The position numbers and the translations under genes are program-made. Positions 1 through 7,188 of a DNA stretch of 15,218 nt are shown piece by piece. The stretch lies in the NCBI GenBank assembly GCA_037147235.1, contig JBAWVO010000156.1, positions 1 through 15,218 of the forward strand. Direction: 5' to 3'. Each line of letters begins with the position of its first letter. Within the stretch, counting starts at the first letter, position 1. Source of the DNA: JANXQG01 sp037147235. GTDB lineage: Bacteria; Planctomycetota; Planctomycetia; Pirellulales; Thermoguttaceae. Under the pieces are notes generated by a model, which ran no database searches, was not told where the DNA came from, and saw nothing but the letters and a program-made list of their open reading frames with translations.

Positions 1-21
1 AAGATGTTGTGGTTGAACCAG

Positions 22-38
22 GCAGGCGAGACGCCCGC
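22..38. repeat. Short palindromic repeat, copy 1 of the GCAGGC/GCCTGC type
   Basis: GCAGGCG-AGA-CGCCCGC is a 7-3-7 inverted repeat with one mismatched pair, followed by ACC. The 20 bases from 22 match positions 10118-10137 at 18 positions, so the element occurs at least twice in the window, both times upstream of a gene for an exported protein. It resembles REP-type extragenic palindromes. No transposase is near it. Confidence 0.6.
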
Positions 39-73
39 ACCACGAACTTGGCGGAAAGCCGTTTTTTCCTTGG

Positions 74-96
74 CCGACCCCCTAAGGTCGGGAGAG
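74..96 (+). promoter_or_regulatory. Hairpin touching the ribosome binding site of the TolC-type gene
   Basis: CCGACC (74-79) can pair with GGTCGG (86-91) across a six-base loop. The Shine-Dalgarno-like GGAGAG is at 91-96, four bases before the ATG at 101, so the last stem base is the first base of the ribosome binding site. Folding could reduce ribosome access. This is structural inference; no riboswitch or protein-binding signature is recognisable. Confidence 0.35.
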
Positions 97-100
97 TGTA

Positions 101-1447
101 ATGCCCCTGCGTAATGTATTTGTTGTTTGTCTGGAGCTGGCATGGTACTTTGTGGCCGCCACGATCCTTGCCGGGCCTGCCTTCGCACAGGAAATCCCCG
201 CGCCGCCGGCTCAGCAGGATGCCCTGGAGACGTTGGCAGACGCCTGGCAGATTGCGCTCTCCGGCGACCAGCGCGTCGAGGCCGGACAGTGGAATGTGGC
301 ATCGGCCCAAAGTTCATGGGCAGCAGCTCGGGCGGAACGGATGCCATCGCTAACCCTCGGGGCCGACTACTATGCCTTGAGCGATCAGCCTGCCATTCAG
401 GTGAACTTGGCACCCCTGCCGTTCGTGGCGCAACAGCCGCTTGTCAATCGTGACAGCGCCGGTGCCCACGGCATCGTGACGCAACCACTCTACACCTCGG
501 GACGGATCACCTCCGGCATCGCGGCAGCCCAATCGCAAGTATCTGCCAACCGCGCCGATCTCTGTCGCACCATGCTGGATGTGAAGATGAACGTGGCCGA
601 GTGCTTCGTTGCCGTCCTCTCGGCAGCTCGGTTCGTGGAAGTCACCCAATCGAGGGTGGCCAGCCTCACCGCCCATCGCCGCGACGTGGCCAGCTTGTTC
701 GAGAAGGGACTTGTGTCGAAGAACGATTACCTTGCTGGGGAAGTGGCTTTGGCCGATGCCCAACAGAAAGCACTCGACACGGCCAATAAACTGGAACTGG
801 CCCGGGCCGCCTACAACCGCGCCTTGGGACGCTCTTTGACGGAAAAAGTACAACTAGCCGAGTTGCAGGACGACGGTGCCCGATCGGATTCCGACAGCCT
901 CACGGCTCAGGCCATGCAGCAGCGGCCAGAATTGGCCACTCTCGCCTCTCAAGCCAGGGCCTTGCAGCAGCAGGCCGAAAGCGAACGGGGCAAAACCGGT
1001 CCCCAGGTCCAAGTTCAGGGTGGCTACATCTATCAAGAGAATCGTTACATTGATCCCAACGGAGTGGCGGGTGTGCTGGTCGGTGTGGAGTGGAACGTCC
1101 TCGATCTGGGCCGCGCTCGCAGCCGAGCCAACGCCTTGGGCGACAAGGCCGAGTCCGTGATCCGTCTGCGTCGCGACGCCGAATCGATGATCGCCTTGGA
1201 GGTCCGGCAGCGTTGGCTCGAATTGGAAACGGCCCGGCAGCGTGTGATCGTCGCCCGACAAGCAACCGCCCATGCCGATGAGAACCTCCGCGTTGCCCGC
1301 GACCGTTACCAACATCAAGTGGGAACGAATACCGAGGTACTCGACGCAGAATCGCTCCGCGTTCAGGCCTACACGAACCTATACGACAGTTCTTATCAGG
1401 CCGTGCTCGTCGGTCTCAGGCTGCGCCGGGCAGTGGGAACGCTGTAA
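101..1447 (+). CDS. TolC-family outer-membrane efflux channel
   Basis: Probable outer-membrane factor of a tripartite efflux pump, forming the exit duct for substrates passed on by the RND permease and adaptor encoded downstream. The 448 residues are a normal family length. Residues 1-29 are a signal peptide with a hydrophobic stretch and an AFA|Q cleavage site. The mature part is rich in Ala, Gln, Arg and Glu and has two similar halves, each with long helical stretches (about 150-245 and 345-440), as expected for the TolC/NodT repeat that builds a coiled-coil tunnel. GVEWNVLDLGRARSRAN (about 327-343) is the family's usual 'W.LFDGG'-like beta-strand signature before the second helical repeat. 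The ATG at 101 is chosen because it follows GGAGAG and opens the signal peptide. The exported substrate cannot be told from sequence. Confidence 0.9.
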   Translation: MPLRNVFVVCLELAWYFVAATILAGPAFAQEIPAPPAQQDALETLADAWQIALSGDQRVEAGQWNVASAQSSWAAARAERMPSLTLGADYYALSDQPAIQVNLAPLPFVAQQPLVNRDSAGAHGIVTQPLYTSGRITSGIAAAQSQVSANRADLCRTMLDVKMNVAECFVAVLSAARFVEVTQSRVASLTAHRRDVASLFEKGLVSKNDYLAGEVALADAQQKALDTANKLELARAAYNRALGRSLTEKVQLAELQDDGARSDSDSLTAQAMQQRPELATLASQARALQQQAESERGKTGPQVQVQGGYIYQENRYIDPNGVAGVLVGVEWNVLDLGRARSRANALGDKAESVIRLRRDAESMIALEVRQRWLELETARQRVIVARQATAHADENLRVARDRYQHQVGTNTEVLDAESLRVQAYTNLYDSSYQAVLVGLRLRRAVGTL

Positions 1448-1467
1448 ATTTTTTGTAGCTACTGCCC

Positions 1468-1496
1468 TTGACGAATGATACAGCTTGCGTTACTAT
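1468..1496 (+). promoter_or_regulatory. Sigma-70-type promoter for the TetR-type regulator
   Basis: TTGACG (1468-1473) and TACTAT (1491-1496) match the -35 and -10 consensus at five of six bases each and are exactly 17 bases apart. Transcription would begin near 1503, which is the A of the best start codon, so the message may be leaderless or nearly so. It lies in the 55-base gap after the TolC-type gene and probably drives the regulator, the adaptor and the permease together. Confidence 0.65.
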
Positions 1497-1502
1497 TGTA
1501 AC
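1489..1502. promoter_or_regulatory. Probable operator GTTAC-N4-GTAAC
   Basis: GTTAC-TATT-GTAAC is a perfect 5-4-5 inverted repeat. It overlaps the -10 box at 1491-1496 and ends directly before the ATG at 1503. TetR-family dimers bind such palindromes and often repress their own gene by blocking RNA polymerase. One further GTAAC half-site sits at 2089-2093, in the gap before the adaptor gene. Binding is inferred, not shown. Confidence 0.55.
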
Positions 1503-2081
1503 ATGAGCATCGACCAAACGGCAGAAAAAATCGCTCTTGCGGCGTTGAAAGTCATACTCGATCGAGGGATTAAGCGATCGAGTCTCACGGATGTGGCTTT
1601 CGAGGCCGGAGTAACGCGGGTTACCATCTATCGCTACTTTGGCGACAAACAGGGGTTGGTTCGGGCCGTTTGCCGTCGTGTGGGCGAGATCTTTCAGCGG
1701 GTGGCCGCCGGTGAACCGCAAGATACCTTTGCGCAGATTGACGATCGCTTGAATCGCCTGGGCATGGAACTTGGCTGCTTGCCGCAAGGAAATCTCTTAA
1801 CGCGGTTCGAGGAGATCCACCGCCTGTATCCCGAGTGTTACGAAGAGTTCCGCGCGACAAAGCAAGACGCCCTCGATCAGTTTTTCCAACAGGCTCTGGC
1901 GGCCGCCGCGCGGGAACACACCTTACGCGACGGCATCAATCTGGCGGTCGTCAAGGCCATGTTCGGGACCTCCGTGGGCCTGATCGAGAACCCGTCGCTG
2001 ATTGCCTCGAACGTGCCCTTGACGGAAATCTGTTCGACCGTGACGGAGGTATTTCGTCACGGAATGTTGAAAGCACTTTGA
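1503..2081 (+). CDS. TetR/AcrR-family transcriptional regulator
   Basis: Predicted repressor of the efflux locus. With the ATG at 1503 the protein has 192 residues, typical of the family. Residues about 8-52 form the TetR N-terminal domain: a first helix (EKIALAALKVILDRGI), then SSLTDVAFEAGVTRVTIYRYFGDKQGLV, which contains the helix-turn-helix and the characteristic T.YRYF.DK.GL motif. The remaining ~140 residues are the variable ligand-binding and dimerisation part, so the inducer is unknown. An upstream TTG at 1485 also opens this frame, but it lies within the promoter spacer and would need transcription to start further upstream, so ATG 1503 is preferred. No Shine-Dalgarno sequence precedes it, which fits a leaderless message. 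The adaptor gene starts 15 bases after the stop, which suggests cotranscription. Confidence 0.9.
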   Translation: MSIDQTAEKIALAALKVILDRGIKRSSLTDVAFEAGVTRVTIYRYFGDKQGLVRAVCRRVGEIFQRVAAGEPQDTFAQIDDRLNRLGMELGCLPQGNLLTRFEEIHRLYPECYEEFRATKQDALDQFFQQALAAAAREHTLRDGINLAVVKAMFGTSVGLIENPSLIASNVPLTEICSTVTEVFRHGMLKAL

Positions 2082-2096
2082 TGCGAAGGTAACCAA

Positions 2097-3467
2097 ATGT
2101 TGAACTCCCATCGACTCCGAGAAACCGTTCACGGCTGCTTATGCAAAGTAGCAGGCACACTCCGTGTGCCGCAGGTTTTTACAGAATCTTTAAGCTTCTG
2201 GCGGACGGCACACGGAGTGTGCCTGCTGAACCGTGTACCCATTCCCGCGCAGAAAGAAGCTTTCGGCTTCTGGCGGACGGCACACGGAGTGTGCCTGCTA
2301 CTTTTCTTGCTCATGTTGTCGCTCGGCTGTCATCGCCGCTCGCCTGAGGCGCCGCTGCCCGTGGCGGTGCAAGTGGCGACGCTGAAACGCGAGGATATTG
2401 CGAGCCAATCGCGATTTACCGCGACGGTCCGCGAGCAGCAGCGGATCGAGTTGTCGTTCAAGGTGCCGGGCACGGTCTTGTCGCTCCTACAGGTTTCAGG
2501 GCTGGATGGCAAGCCGCGCGACGTCCACGAAGGCGACGAGGTGGTTGCCGATCCCGCTGGCCCGTTGGCTAGTCTCGACGGCTCCGACTATCAACGGCGT
2601 CTGGAGATGACCCGCGATCGCCTGGCCCAAGCCCAGGCCCGGCAGCGTGCGACCGAGGCGACGGTGACGGCGGTGCGGGCGAATTTCGATCGGATGAAAG
2701 CCCTACGGCAGCGCGAGTCGGTGACCCAGCAGGCGTTTGAAGACGTGCAGGCCCGCCGCGATTCGGCCGATGCCGAGTTGGATGGTTCGCGTCGTGAGGT
2801 CTCGGCGGCGACCACCGCCCTGCAACAGGCTGAAGACGATCGCAAAAACTGTGCGCTGAGCTTGCCGATCACCAAGGCAACCGTTTCCCGTAAGTATGTG
2901 GAAAACGGCGAACGCGTCCAGGCCGGGCAACCTGTCTTCCAGGTCATGGATCTGGCCACGTTGCGCGTTGCCTTCGGCGTGCCGGATACCAAGGTGAACC
3001 AGTTCAGTCCAGGCCAGACGATGACCGTCCTGGCCGACGCCTACCCCGGCGAACGGTTCGTCGGCCGGGTGTCGAAGATTCTGCCCGCAGCCGACCTGCG
3101 AACGCGGAGCTTCGAGGTGGAAGTGACGATTGAGCATCCGCGTGGCCTGCGGCCGGGCATGATCGTCACGCTGATCACCGGCCGGCAAGAGAGCCTGATC
3201 CTTCTGCCGATGACGGCCATCGGGCGTGGTGAAACACCGGCGGAAATGACGGTTTTCGTGATTTTTGAAGAAGACGGCCGCAAGGTGGCCCGTCGTTGCC
3301 GCGTCGAACTGGGCGGCGTGTACGACAATCGCATCCGCCTGATCGAGACAGGCAGTAAGGTTATTGAGGGCCAGATGATTGTCGTGACGGGCGCGTTCCG
3401 CCTAACCGAAGGCCAGGAAGTTCGCCCGTTGGAGTCCCAGGAACCGACCTTGCGCATCGGAATGTAA
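2097..3467 (+). CDS. RND efflux periplasmic adaptor (HlyD/MFP family lipoprotein)
   Basis: Membrane-fusion subunit expected to bridge the RND permease and the TolC-type channel. Domain order after the lipid-attachment Cys is: beta-barrel/lipoyl strand with SFKVPGTV (about 119-126), an alpha-helical hairpin (about 165-250, heptad-like, rich in Ala, Arg, Gln and Glu), the second lipoyl half with VSRKYVENGERVQAGQPVFQVMD (about 263-285), then barrel and membrane-proximal domains. LLFLLMLSLGC with Cys78 looks like a lipobox. ATG 2097 is favoured by GAAGG at 2085-2089, seven bases upstream. This puts the Cys unusually far in, because codons ~17-69 lie in a repeat cassette (2145-2304) that writes the peptide FWRTAHGVCLL twice. 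Starts inside the cassette (for example GTG 2217 or 2289) are possible but lack a good ribosome binding site. The permease gene begins three bases after the stop. Confidence 0.9.
   Translation: MLNSHRLRETVHGCLCKVAGTLRVPQVFTESLSFWRTAHGVCLLNRVPIPAQKEAFGFWRTAHGVCLLLFLLMLSLGCHRRSPEAPLPVAVQVATLKREDIASQSRFTATVREQQRIELSFKVPGTVLSLLQVSGLDGKPRDVHEGDEVVADPAGPLASLDGSDYQRRLEMTRDRLAQAQARQRATEATVTAVRANFDRMKALRQRESVTQQAFEDVQARRDSADAELDGSRREVSAATTALQQAEDDRKNCALSLPITKATVSRKYVENGERVQAGQPVFQVMDLATLRVAFGVPDTKVNQFSPGQTMTVLADAYPGERFVGRVSKILPAADLRTRSFEVEVTIEHPRGLRPGMIVTLITGRQESLILLPMTAIGRGETPAEMTVFVIFEEDGRKVARRCRVELGGVYDNRIRLIETGSKVIEGQMIVVTGAFRLTEGQEVRPLESQEPTLRIGM
2194..2227 (+). repeat. 34-base direct repeat, first copy
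   Basis: Identical over 34 bases to 2266-2299. It starts GCTTCTGGCGGACGG and runs on into the palindrome GGCACACGGAGTGTGCC. The two copies are 72 bases apart, which is 24 codons, so both are read in the same frame of the adaptor gene and give the same peptide FWRTAHGVCLL. Confidence 0.85.
2266..2299 (+). repeat. 34-base direct repeat, second copy
   Basis: Second copy of the repeat at 2194-2227. Its last codons (Val-Cys-Leu-Leu) form the start of the hydrophobic core leading to the adaptor lipobox, so repeat DNA supplies part of a working-looking export signal. Confidence 0.85.
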
Positions 3468-3470
3468 ACC

Positions 3471-6400
3471 ATGACGACTTCGCAATTTTTCGTTTACAAA
3501 CGGCCCGTGGCATGGACCCTACTCGTGGCCACGCTCGCCTGGGGCTACTTTGCCTACCGGGCCATGCCGCAACGACACGACCCAATCATCCCCATCCGCA
3601 TCGCCACCGTGATCACGATCTATCCCGGCGCCGATGCCGAGAAGGTCGAGCGCGAGGTCACGCGGAAGATCGAGAAGCAGGTAGCGTTGTGTGAGAATGT
3701 GGAGAAAGTCCGTTCCCTGAGCCGGCAGAATCTCTCCGTGGTCTTTGTTGATTTGTTCGACCGCGTCAAGAATCCCGAGCAGGTGTGGCAGGATCTGCAA
3801 GGCCGGCTGGACTCGATCACCGATCTGCCCACGGTTGCCGGGCGACCCGTCCGTCCGCAAATCAATAAGGATTTCGGCGAGACGGTAGCCATGATGCTCA
3901 CGATCTCCAGTCCCAAGGTTTCCGACTTTGAAATCAGCCAGCGGGCACGCAGCATCCGCGAGGTCGTAAGTGGTTTTCGCCACGGCCGACCAGAGCCGTT
4001 CCGCCGCGACCGCCTCACGGCCGTACTGGTCTATCCGAACACGGTGGGGCGGTCGTATGTCGTCTGGCTGGGCCATAGCCTTTTACAGCGACTCACCGAG
4101 CGAGGGCTGATCGAAGACGGCCATGTGGTCGAAGCCCCCAGCACCGGCTGCCTCGATTTCCAACTGGTCGCCGGCAAGCGCGATGAAGAGTTGATCCGCG
4201 AGAGCCAGCTTTGGGAGCGCGATACGATTGGCACCGGGATATCGCACCCCGACATGTGGAAGGGAATCCTCGTTCGCGACCTGGCCGACTTGGAATCGAA
4301 GCTGGGCGCGAATCCTCGCGATCCGCTCGACCGAGCCGACCGCTATAGCTATCGCGAACTGCGGCGTTTCGCCGATGCCATTCGCGACCGATTGAAGCAG
4401 TATTCCACCGTGGGAAAGATCGACGAGACGGGCACGCAGGACGAGGCCATCTATCTCTATTACAGCAGCCGGCGATTCAGCGGGTTGGACCTGTCGCCGC
4501 AGATGGTTGCGGCTCGGCTGGAACGGCGGAACATCAACCTGCCCGGCGGGCGATTGGAGACGCCGCAGCAAACCTTCGTGTTGCAGCCCAGCGGCGAGTT
4601 CAAGAGCGAGCAGGAACTTGGCGAGGTGCCGATCGACGTGCAAGGAGGCCATCCGACGTGCCTTCGTGACCTGGTCGATATCGTCCGCGGCTACGAAGAT
4701 CCGCCGGGAGTGATGAACTTCCGCTCGGTGAAGGTCGATGCCCACGATCCGCCCGAGCGCAAGCTGCCCGGCGAACTGACCCATGGCCTGTTGGGGAATG
4801 GCGACGAAAACCGGCCTCTGCCCAGCAACACAAAGCTGCAAACCACGCGTGCCGTCACGCTGGCTCTGCGGCAGATCAAGGGCACGCAGATCGACGCCTT
4901 TGCCCGCGATGTACAAGCGGCACTGGATTCGCTCAAGGGCGTGCTGCCCAGCGATCTGCAAATTGAGCGCACGCACAACGAACCGGCGGAGGTCAAGGAG
5001 AAGATCCGGCAGTTTGATCAGAACCTGATCGCGGCGGTCATGATCGTGGTCCTGGTGGCCATGGTCTTCATGGAATGGCGGAGCGCCCTGCTGGTCGCAT
5101 TTTCCATTCCACTCACCTGCGCCATGACGCTGGGCATCTGCCAACTGCTCGGCATCGACCTGCAACAGGTGTCGATCGCCGCCATGATCATCGCCTTGGG
5201 GCTGCTGGTCGATGATCCCGTTGTGGCCGGCGATGCGATCAACCGCGAGCTGGCCCATGGGCAGCGGCGCGATGTGGCCGCATGGCTGGGTCCGCAGAAA
5301 CTAGCCCGGGCTATCCTTTATGCCACCGTGACCAACTGCGTGGCGTTCCTGCCTTTGCTGCTCGTGCAGGGCAAGACGGGCGAGTTCATCTACTCGCTGC
5401 CCGTGGTGGTCACGGCTTCCTTGATCAGCAGCCGAATCGTATCGATGACCTTCATGCCGTTGCTGGGATACTACCTCTTGCGCGGGCAGAAAGGAATGGA
5501 GTCGGACGCAGGTGCCAAGGGTTGGAACGCGATCGTGGCGCGGAGCTACCGGCGGTTTGCCGGTTGGTGCCTCGCTCACAAGGCAGTGACCTTGATGACC
5601 TGTGCCTTGGCCTTGTTCGGTGGCGCGGCCCTTTTGCCGCTGTTGGGCACGGCTTTCTTCCCCAAGGACCTGCACGGGGTATTCAGTGTCAATGTCTATC
5701 TGGCCGAAGGCTCGCCCATCCGCCAGACCCGCGAGGAGACACTCAAGGTCATCCGCGCCATCGAGGAGCTGGAAGGCGACAAGGTCCGCTCCTATACGAC
5801 TTTCGTCGGCCAGGGCGGGCCGCGATTCTGGCTCTCGATCGTGCCCGAGCAACGGGCCGATAACTACGCCCAGATTCTCGTGCATACGCTCCATGTTCGC
5901 GACACGGCACCCTTGGTGGCGCGGCTGAAGCGAGAACTGCCGCCGGCCATAGCCGCCGCCCGGGTGACGATTGAACAGTTGGAAACCGGTCCGCCGATTG
6001 GCGTGCCGGTGCAGATCCGCCTTTTCGGCGACGACACCGAAACCCTCCGCAAGATGGCTGCCGAGACCAAGCAGCAACTTCGCGAGATCCCCGGCACCGA
6101 CAACATTCACGACGATTGGGACGCCGAGACGTTCCAAATCCCCGTTGCCATCAAGACCGACAAGGCCAACCTGGCGGGCATCACCAACGAAGACGTGGCC
6201 ATCCTCTTGCAGACCAGTCTGTCCGGCGCAACGCTGACTTACCTTCGTGAGCAAGACCGCATGGTGCCGATCATCTTCCGACTGCGGAGCGACGAGCGCG
6301 CGCGGATCGAAGAGATCAACGACCTGGATGCCGTCAGCAGCGCAACCAACGCCCGGGTGCCCATCAGCCAGATCGTCGAGCTATCCGTAAAGCTAGCTTC

Positions 6401-7121
6401 GCCGAAGATCTGGCGTTGCGATCACCAGCGGTGCATCACGGTGAAGTGCGACACGACGACCGGCGTACTGGCCAGCCGTGTCGTGCGGCAGATCGAGCCG
6501 AGCCTGACGCGCACGTCTCGGGCGTGGCCGCCCGGCTGCCGATTCCAGTTCGGCGGCGAGTACGAAGAACAGGTCAAGGGATTTGATTCCGTAACCCTGG
6601 CCTTGCTGGTTTCGCTGGCTGCGATTTACCTGGCGTTGGTCTTCCAGTTCAACAGCGTCACGAAACCGTTGGTGGTGTTTGCCGGCGTTCCGTTTGGCAT
6701 CATCGGCGGCATGATGGGGCTGTTTCCGTTCAGCACGCCGTTTGGATTCATGGCCTTTCTCGGCGTGGCCTCCTTGGCCGGCGTGATCGTGAGCCACGTG
6801 ATCGTCTTGTTCGACTACATTGAAGAGGCATGTGAGCGAGGCGAACCGTTGCGCCAAGCCGTGATCGATTCCGGTCTCGTGCGGTTGCGGCCGGTATTGG
6901 TCACCGTACTGGCGACCGTCGGAGGTCTGATCCCTTTGGCCATCGAAGGCGGTCCGCTCTGGGAGCCGATGTGTTACGTGCAAATCGCCGGGCTGCTTTT
7001 GGCCACCGTCGTGACGCTGGGCATCGTTCCGGTGGTGTACGTGTTATTCGTCGAGAACTTGAAGATCATCTGCTGGGAACCCCAGGAACACGACGTTCCG
7101 GAAGAAGCCAAAAGCCATTGA
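3471..7121 (+). CDS. RND efflux transporter permease (AcrB superfamily, extended porter domain)
   Basis: Inner-membrane pump subunit of 1216 residues, against roughly 1020-1060 for AcrB-type proteins. Twelve membrane segments can be placed: one at about 12-28, five at about 518-668, one at 705-725 and five at 1040-1194. The porter domains fall in the two large gaps. IIALGLLVDDPVVAGDAI holds Asp581-Asp582, matching the AcrB TM4 proton-relay pair. At the AcrB TM10 Lys940 position this protein has Ser1108 followed by His1109 (GVIVSHVIVLFDY). Extra length lies mainly in the first porter region: about 110 residues at ~170-285, before YSYRELRRFADAIRDRL, which rejoins the family pattern. A smaller insertion is at about 423-455. 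Drug efflux is the usual role, but the cargo is unknown. A distant member of the same superfamily that moves lipids or metals is possible. Confidence 0.92.
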   Translation: MTTSQFFVYKRPVAWTLLVATLAWGYFAYRAMPQRHDPIIPIRIATVITIYPGADAEKVEREVTRKIEKQVALCENVEKVRSLSRQNLSVVFVDLFDRVKNPEQVWQDLQGRLDSITDLPTVAGRPVRPQINKDFGETVAMMLTISSPKVSDFEISQRARSIREVVSGFRHGRPEPFRRDRLTAVLVYPNTVGRSYVVWLGHSLLQRLTERGLIEDGHVVEAPSTGCLDFQLVAGKRDEELIRESQLWERDTIGTGISHPDMWKGILVRDLADLESKLGANPRDPLDRADRYSYRELRRFADAIRDRLKQYSTVGKIDETGTQDEAIYLYYSSRRFSGLDLSPQMVAARLERRNINLPGGRLETPQQTFVLQPSGEFKSEQELGEVPIDVQGGHPTCLRDLVDIVRGYEDPPGVMNFRSVKVDAHDPPERKLPGELTHGLLGNGDENRPLPSNTKLQTTRAVTLALRQIKGTQIDAFARDVQAALDSLKGVLPSDLQIERTHNEPAEVKEKIRQFDQNLIAAVMIVVLVAMVFMEWRSALLVAFSIPLTCAMTLGICQLLGIDLQQVSIAAMIIALGLLVDDPVVAGDAINRELAHGQRRDVAAWLGPQKLARAILYATVTNCVAFLPLLLVQGKTGEFIYSLPVVVTASLISSRIVSMTFMPLLGYYLLRGQKGMESDAGAKGWNAIVARSYRRFAGWCLAHKAVTLMTCALALFGGAALLPLLGTAFFPKDLHGVFSVNVYLAEGSPIRQTREETLKVIRAIEELEGDKVRSYTTFVGQGGPRFWLSIVPEQRADNYAQILVHTLHVRDTAPLVARLKRELPPAIAAARVTIEQLETGPPIGVPVQIRLFGDDTETLRKMAAETKQQLREIPGTDNIHDDWDAETFQIPVAIKTDKANLAGITNEDVAILLQTSLSGATLTYLREQDRMVPIIFRLRSDERARIEEINDLDAVSSATNARVPISQIVELSVKLASPKIWRCDHQRCITVKCDTTTGVLASRVVRQIEPSLTRTSRAWPPGCRFQFGGEYEEQVKGFDSVTLALLVSLAAIYLALVFQFNSVTKPLVVFAGVPFGIIGGMMGLFPFSTPFGFMAFLGVASLAGVIVSHVIVLFDYIEEACERGEPLRQAVIDSGLVRLRPVLVTVLATVGGLIPLAIEGGPLWEPMCYVQIAGLLLATVVTLGIVPVVYVLFVENLKIICWEPQEHDVPEEAKSH

Positions 7122-7188
7122 TTCTTGTCCTTGTCAAAAAGCAGTTTGCAGACCATGGAAGACCCTGCCTTCGAGCCTAGAACAACTC

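Larger units (their letters stand above)
2145..2304. mobile_element. 160-base palindromic repeat cassette (MITE/REP-doublet-like)
   Basis: The segment is bounded by perfect 26-base inverted repeats: 2145-2170 reads AAAGTAGCAGG then CACACTCCGTGTGCC, and 2279-2304 is its exact reverse complement. Each end contains the smaller palindrome GGCACAC-TCC-GTGTGCC or its complement (7-3-7). A third copy lies at 2207-2227. There is no coding capacity of its own, so any movement would need an enzyme supplied elsewhere. It lies wholly inside the signal-peptide part of the adaptor gene. 'Mobile' is inferred from the inverted ends and from the shortened signal peptide that results if it is removed. Confidence 0.55.

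Noticed and set aside
1485..1502. Upstream TTG start for the TetR-type gene
   Set aside because: It lies between the -35 and -10 boxes, so a transcript from that promoter would not contain it; the added residues are also unlike the family.
1611..1624. Second operator GTAAC-GCGG-GTTAC within the TetR gene
   Set aside because: The half-sites face the opposite way from those in the promoter and encode the expected VTRVT of the DNA-binding helix, so protein coding explains them.
2145..2304. CRISPR array suggested by three repeats of about 21-34 bases
   Set aside because: The first copy is inverted, spacing is irregular, there are no unique spacers in series, and no cas genes are near.
4083..5258. 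391-codon open frame on the - strand inside the RND permease gene
   Set aside because: Its protein has no recognisable motif and is rich in His, Gln, Asp and Arg, as antisense shadows of GC-rich genes are. The + strand frame carries clear RND motifs throughout.
5301..6254. 317-codon open frame on the - strand inside the RND permease gene
   Set aside because: Antisense shadow with no domain, no ribosome binding site and low-complexity Gly/Gln/Arg composition; the permease reading frame explains the region.
7122..7188. Intrinsic terminator between the permease and the glycosyltransferase
   Set aside because: No stable stem with a following U-run can be found in these 67 bases.
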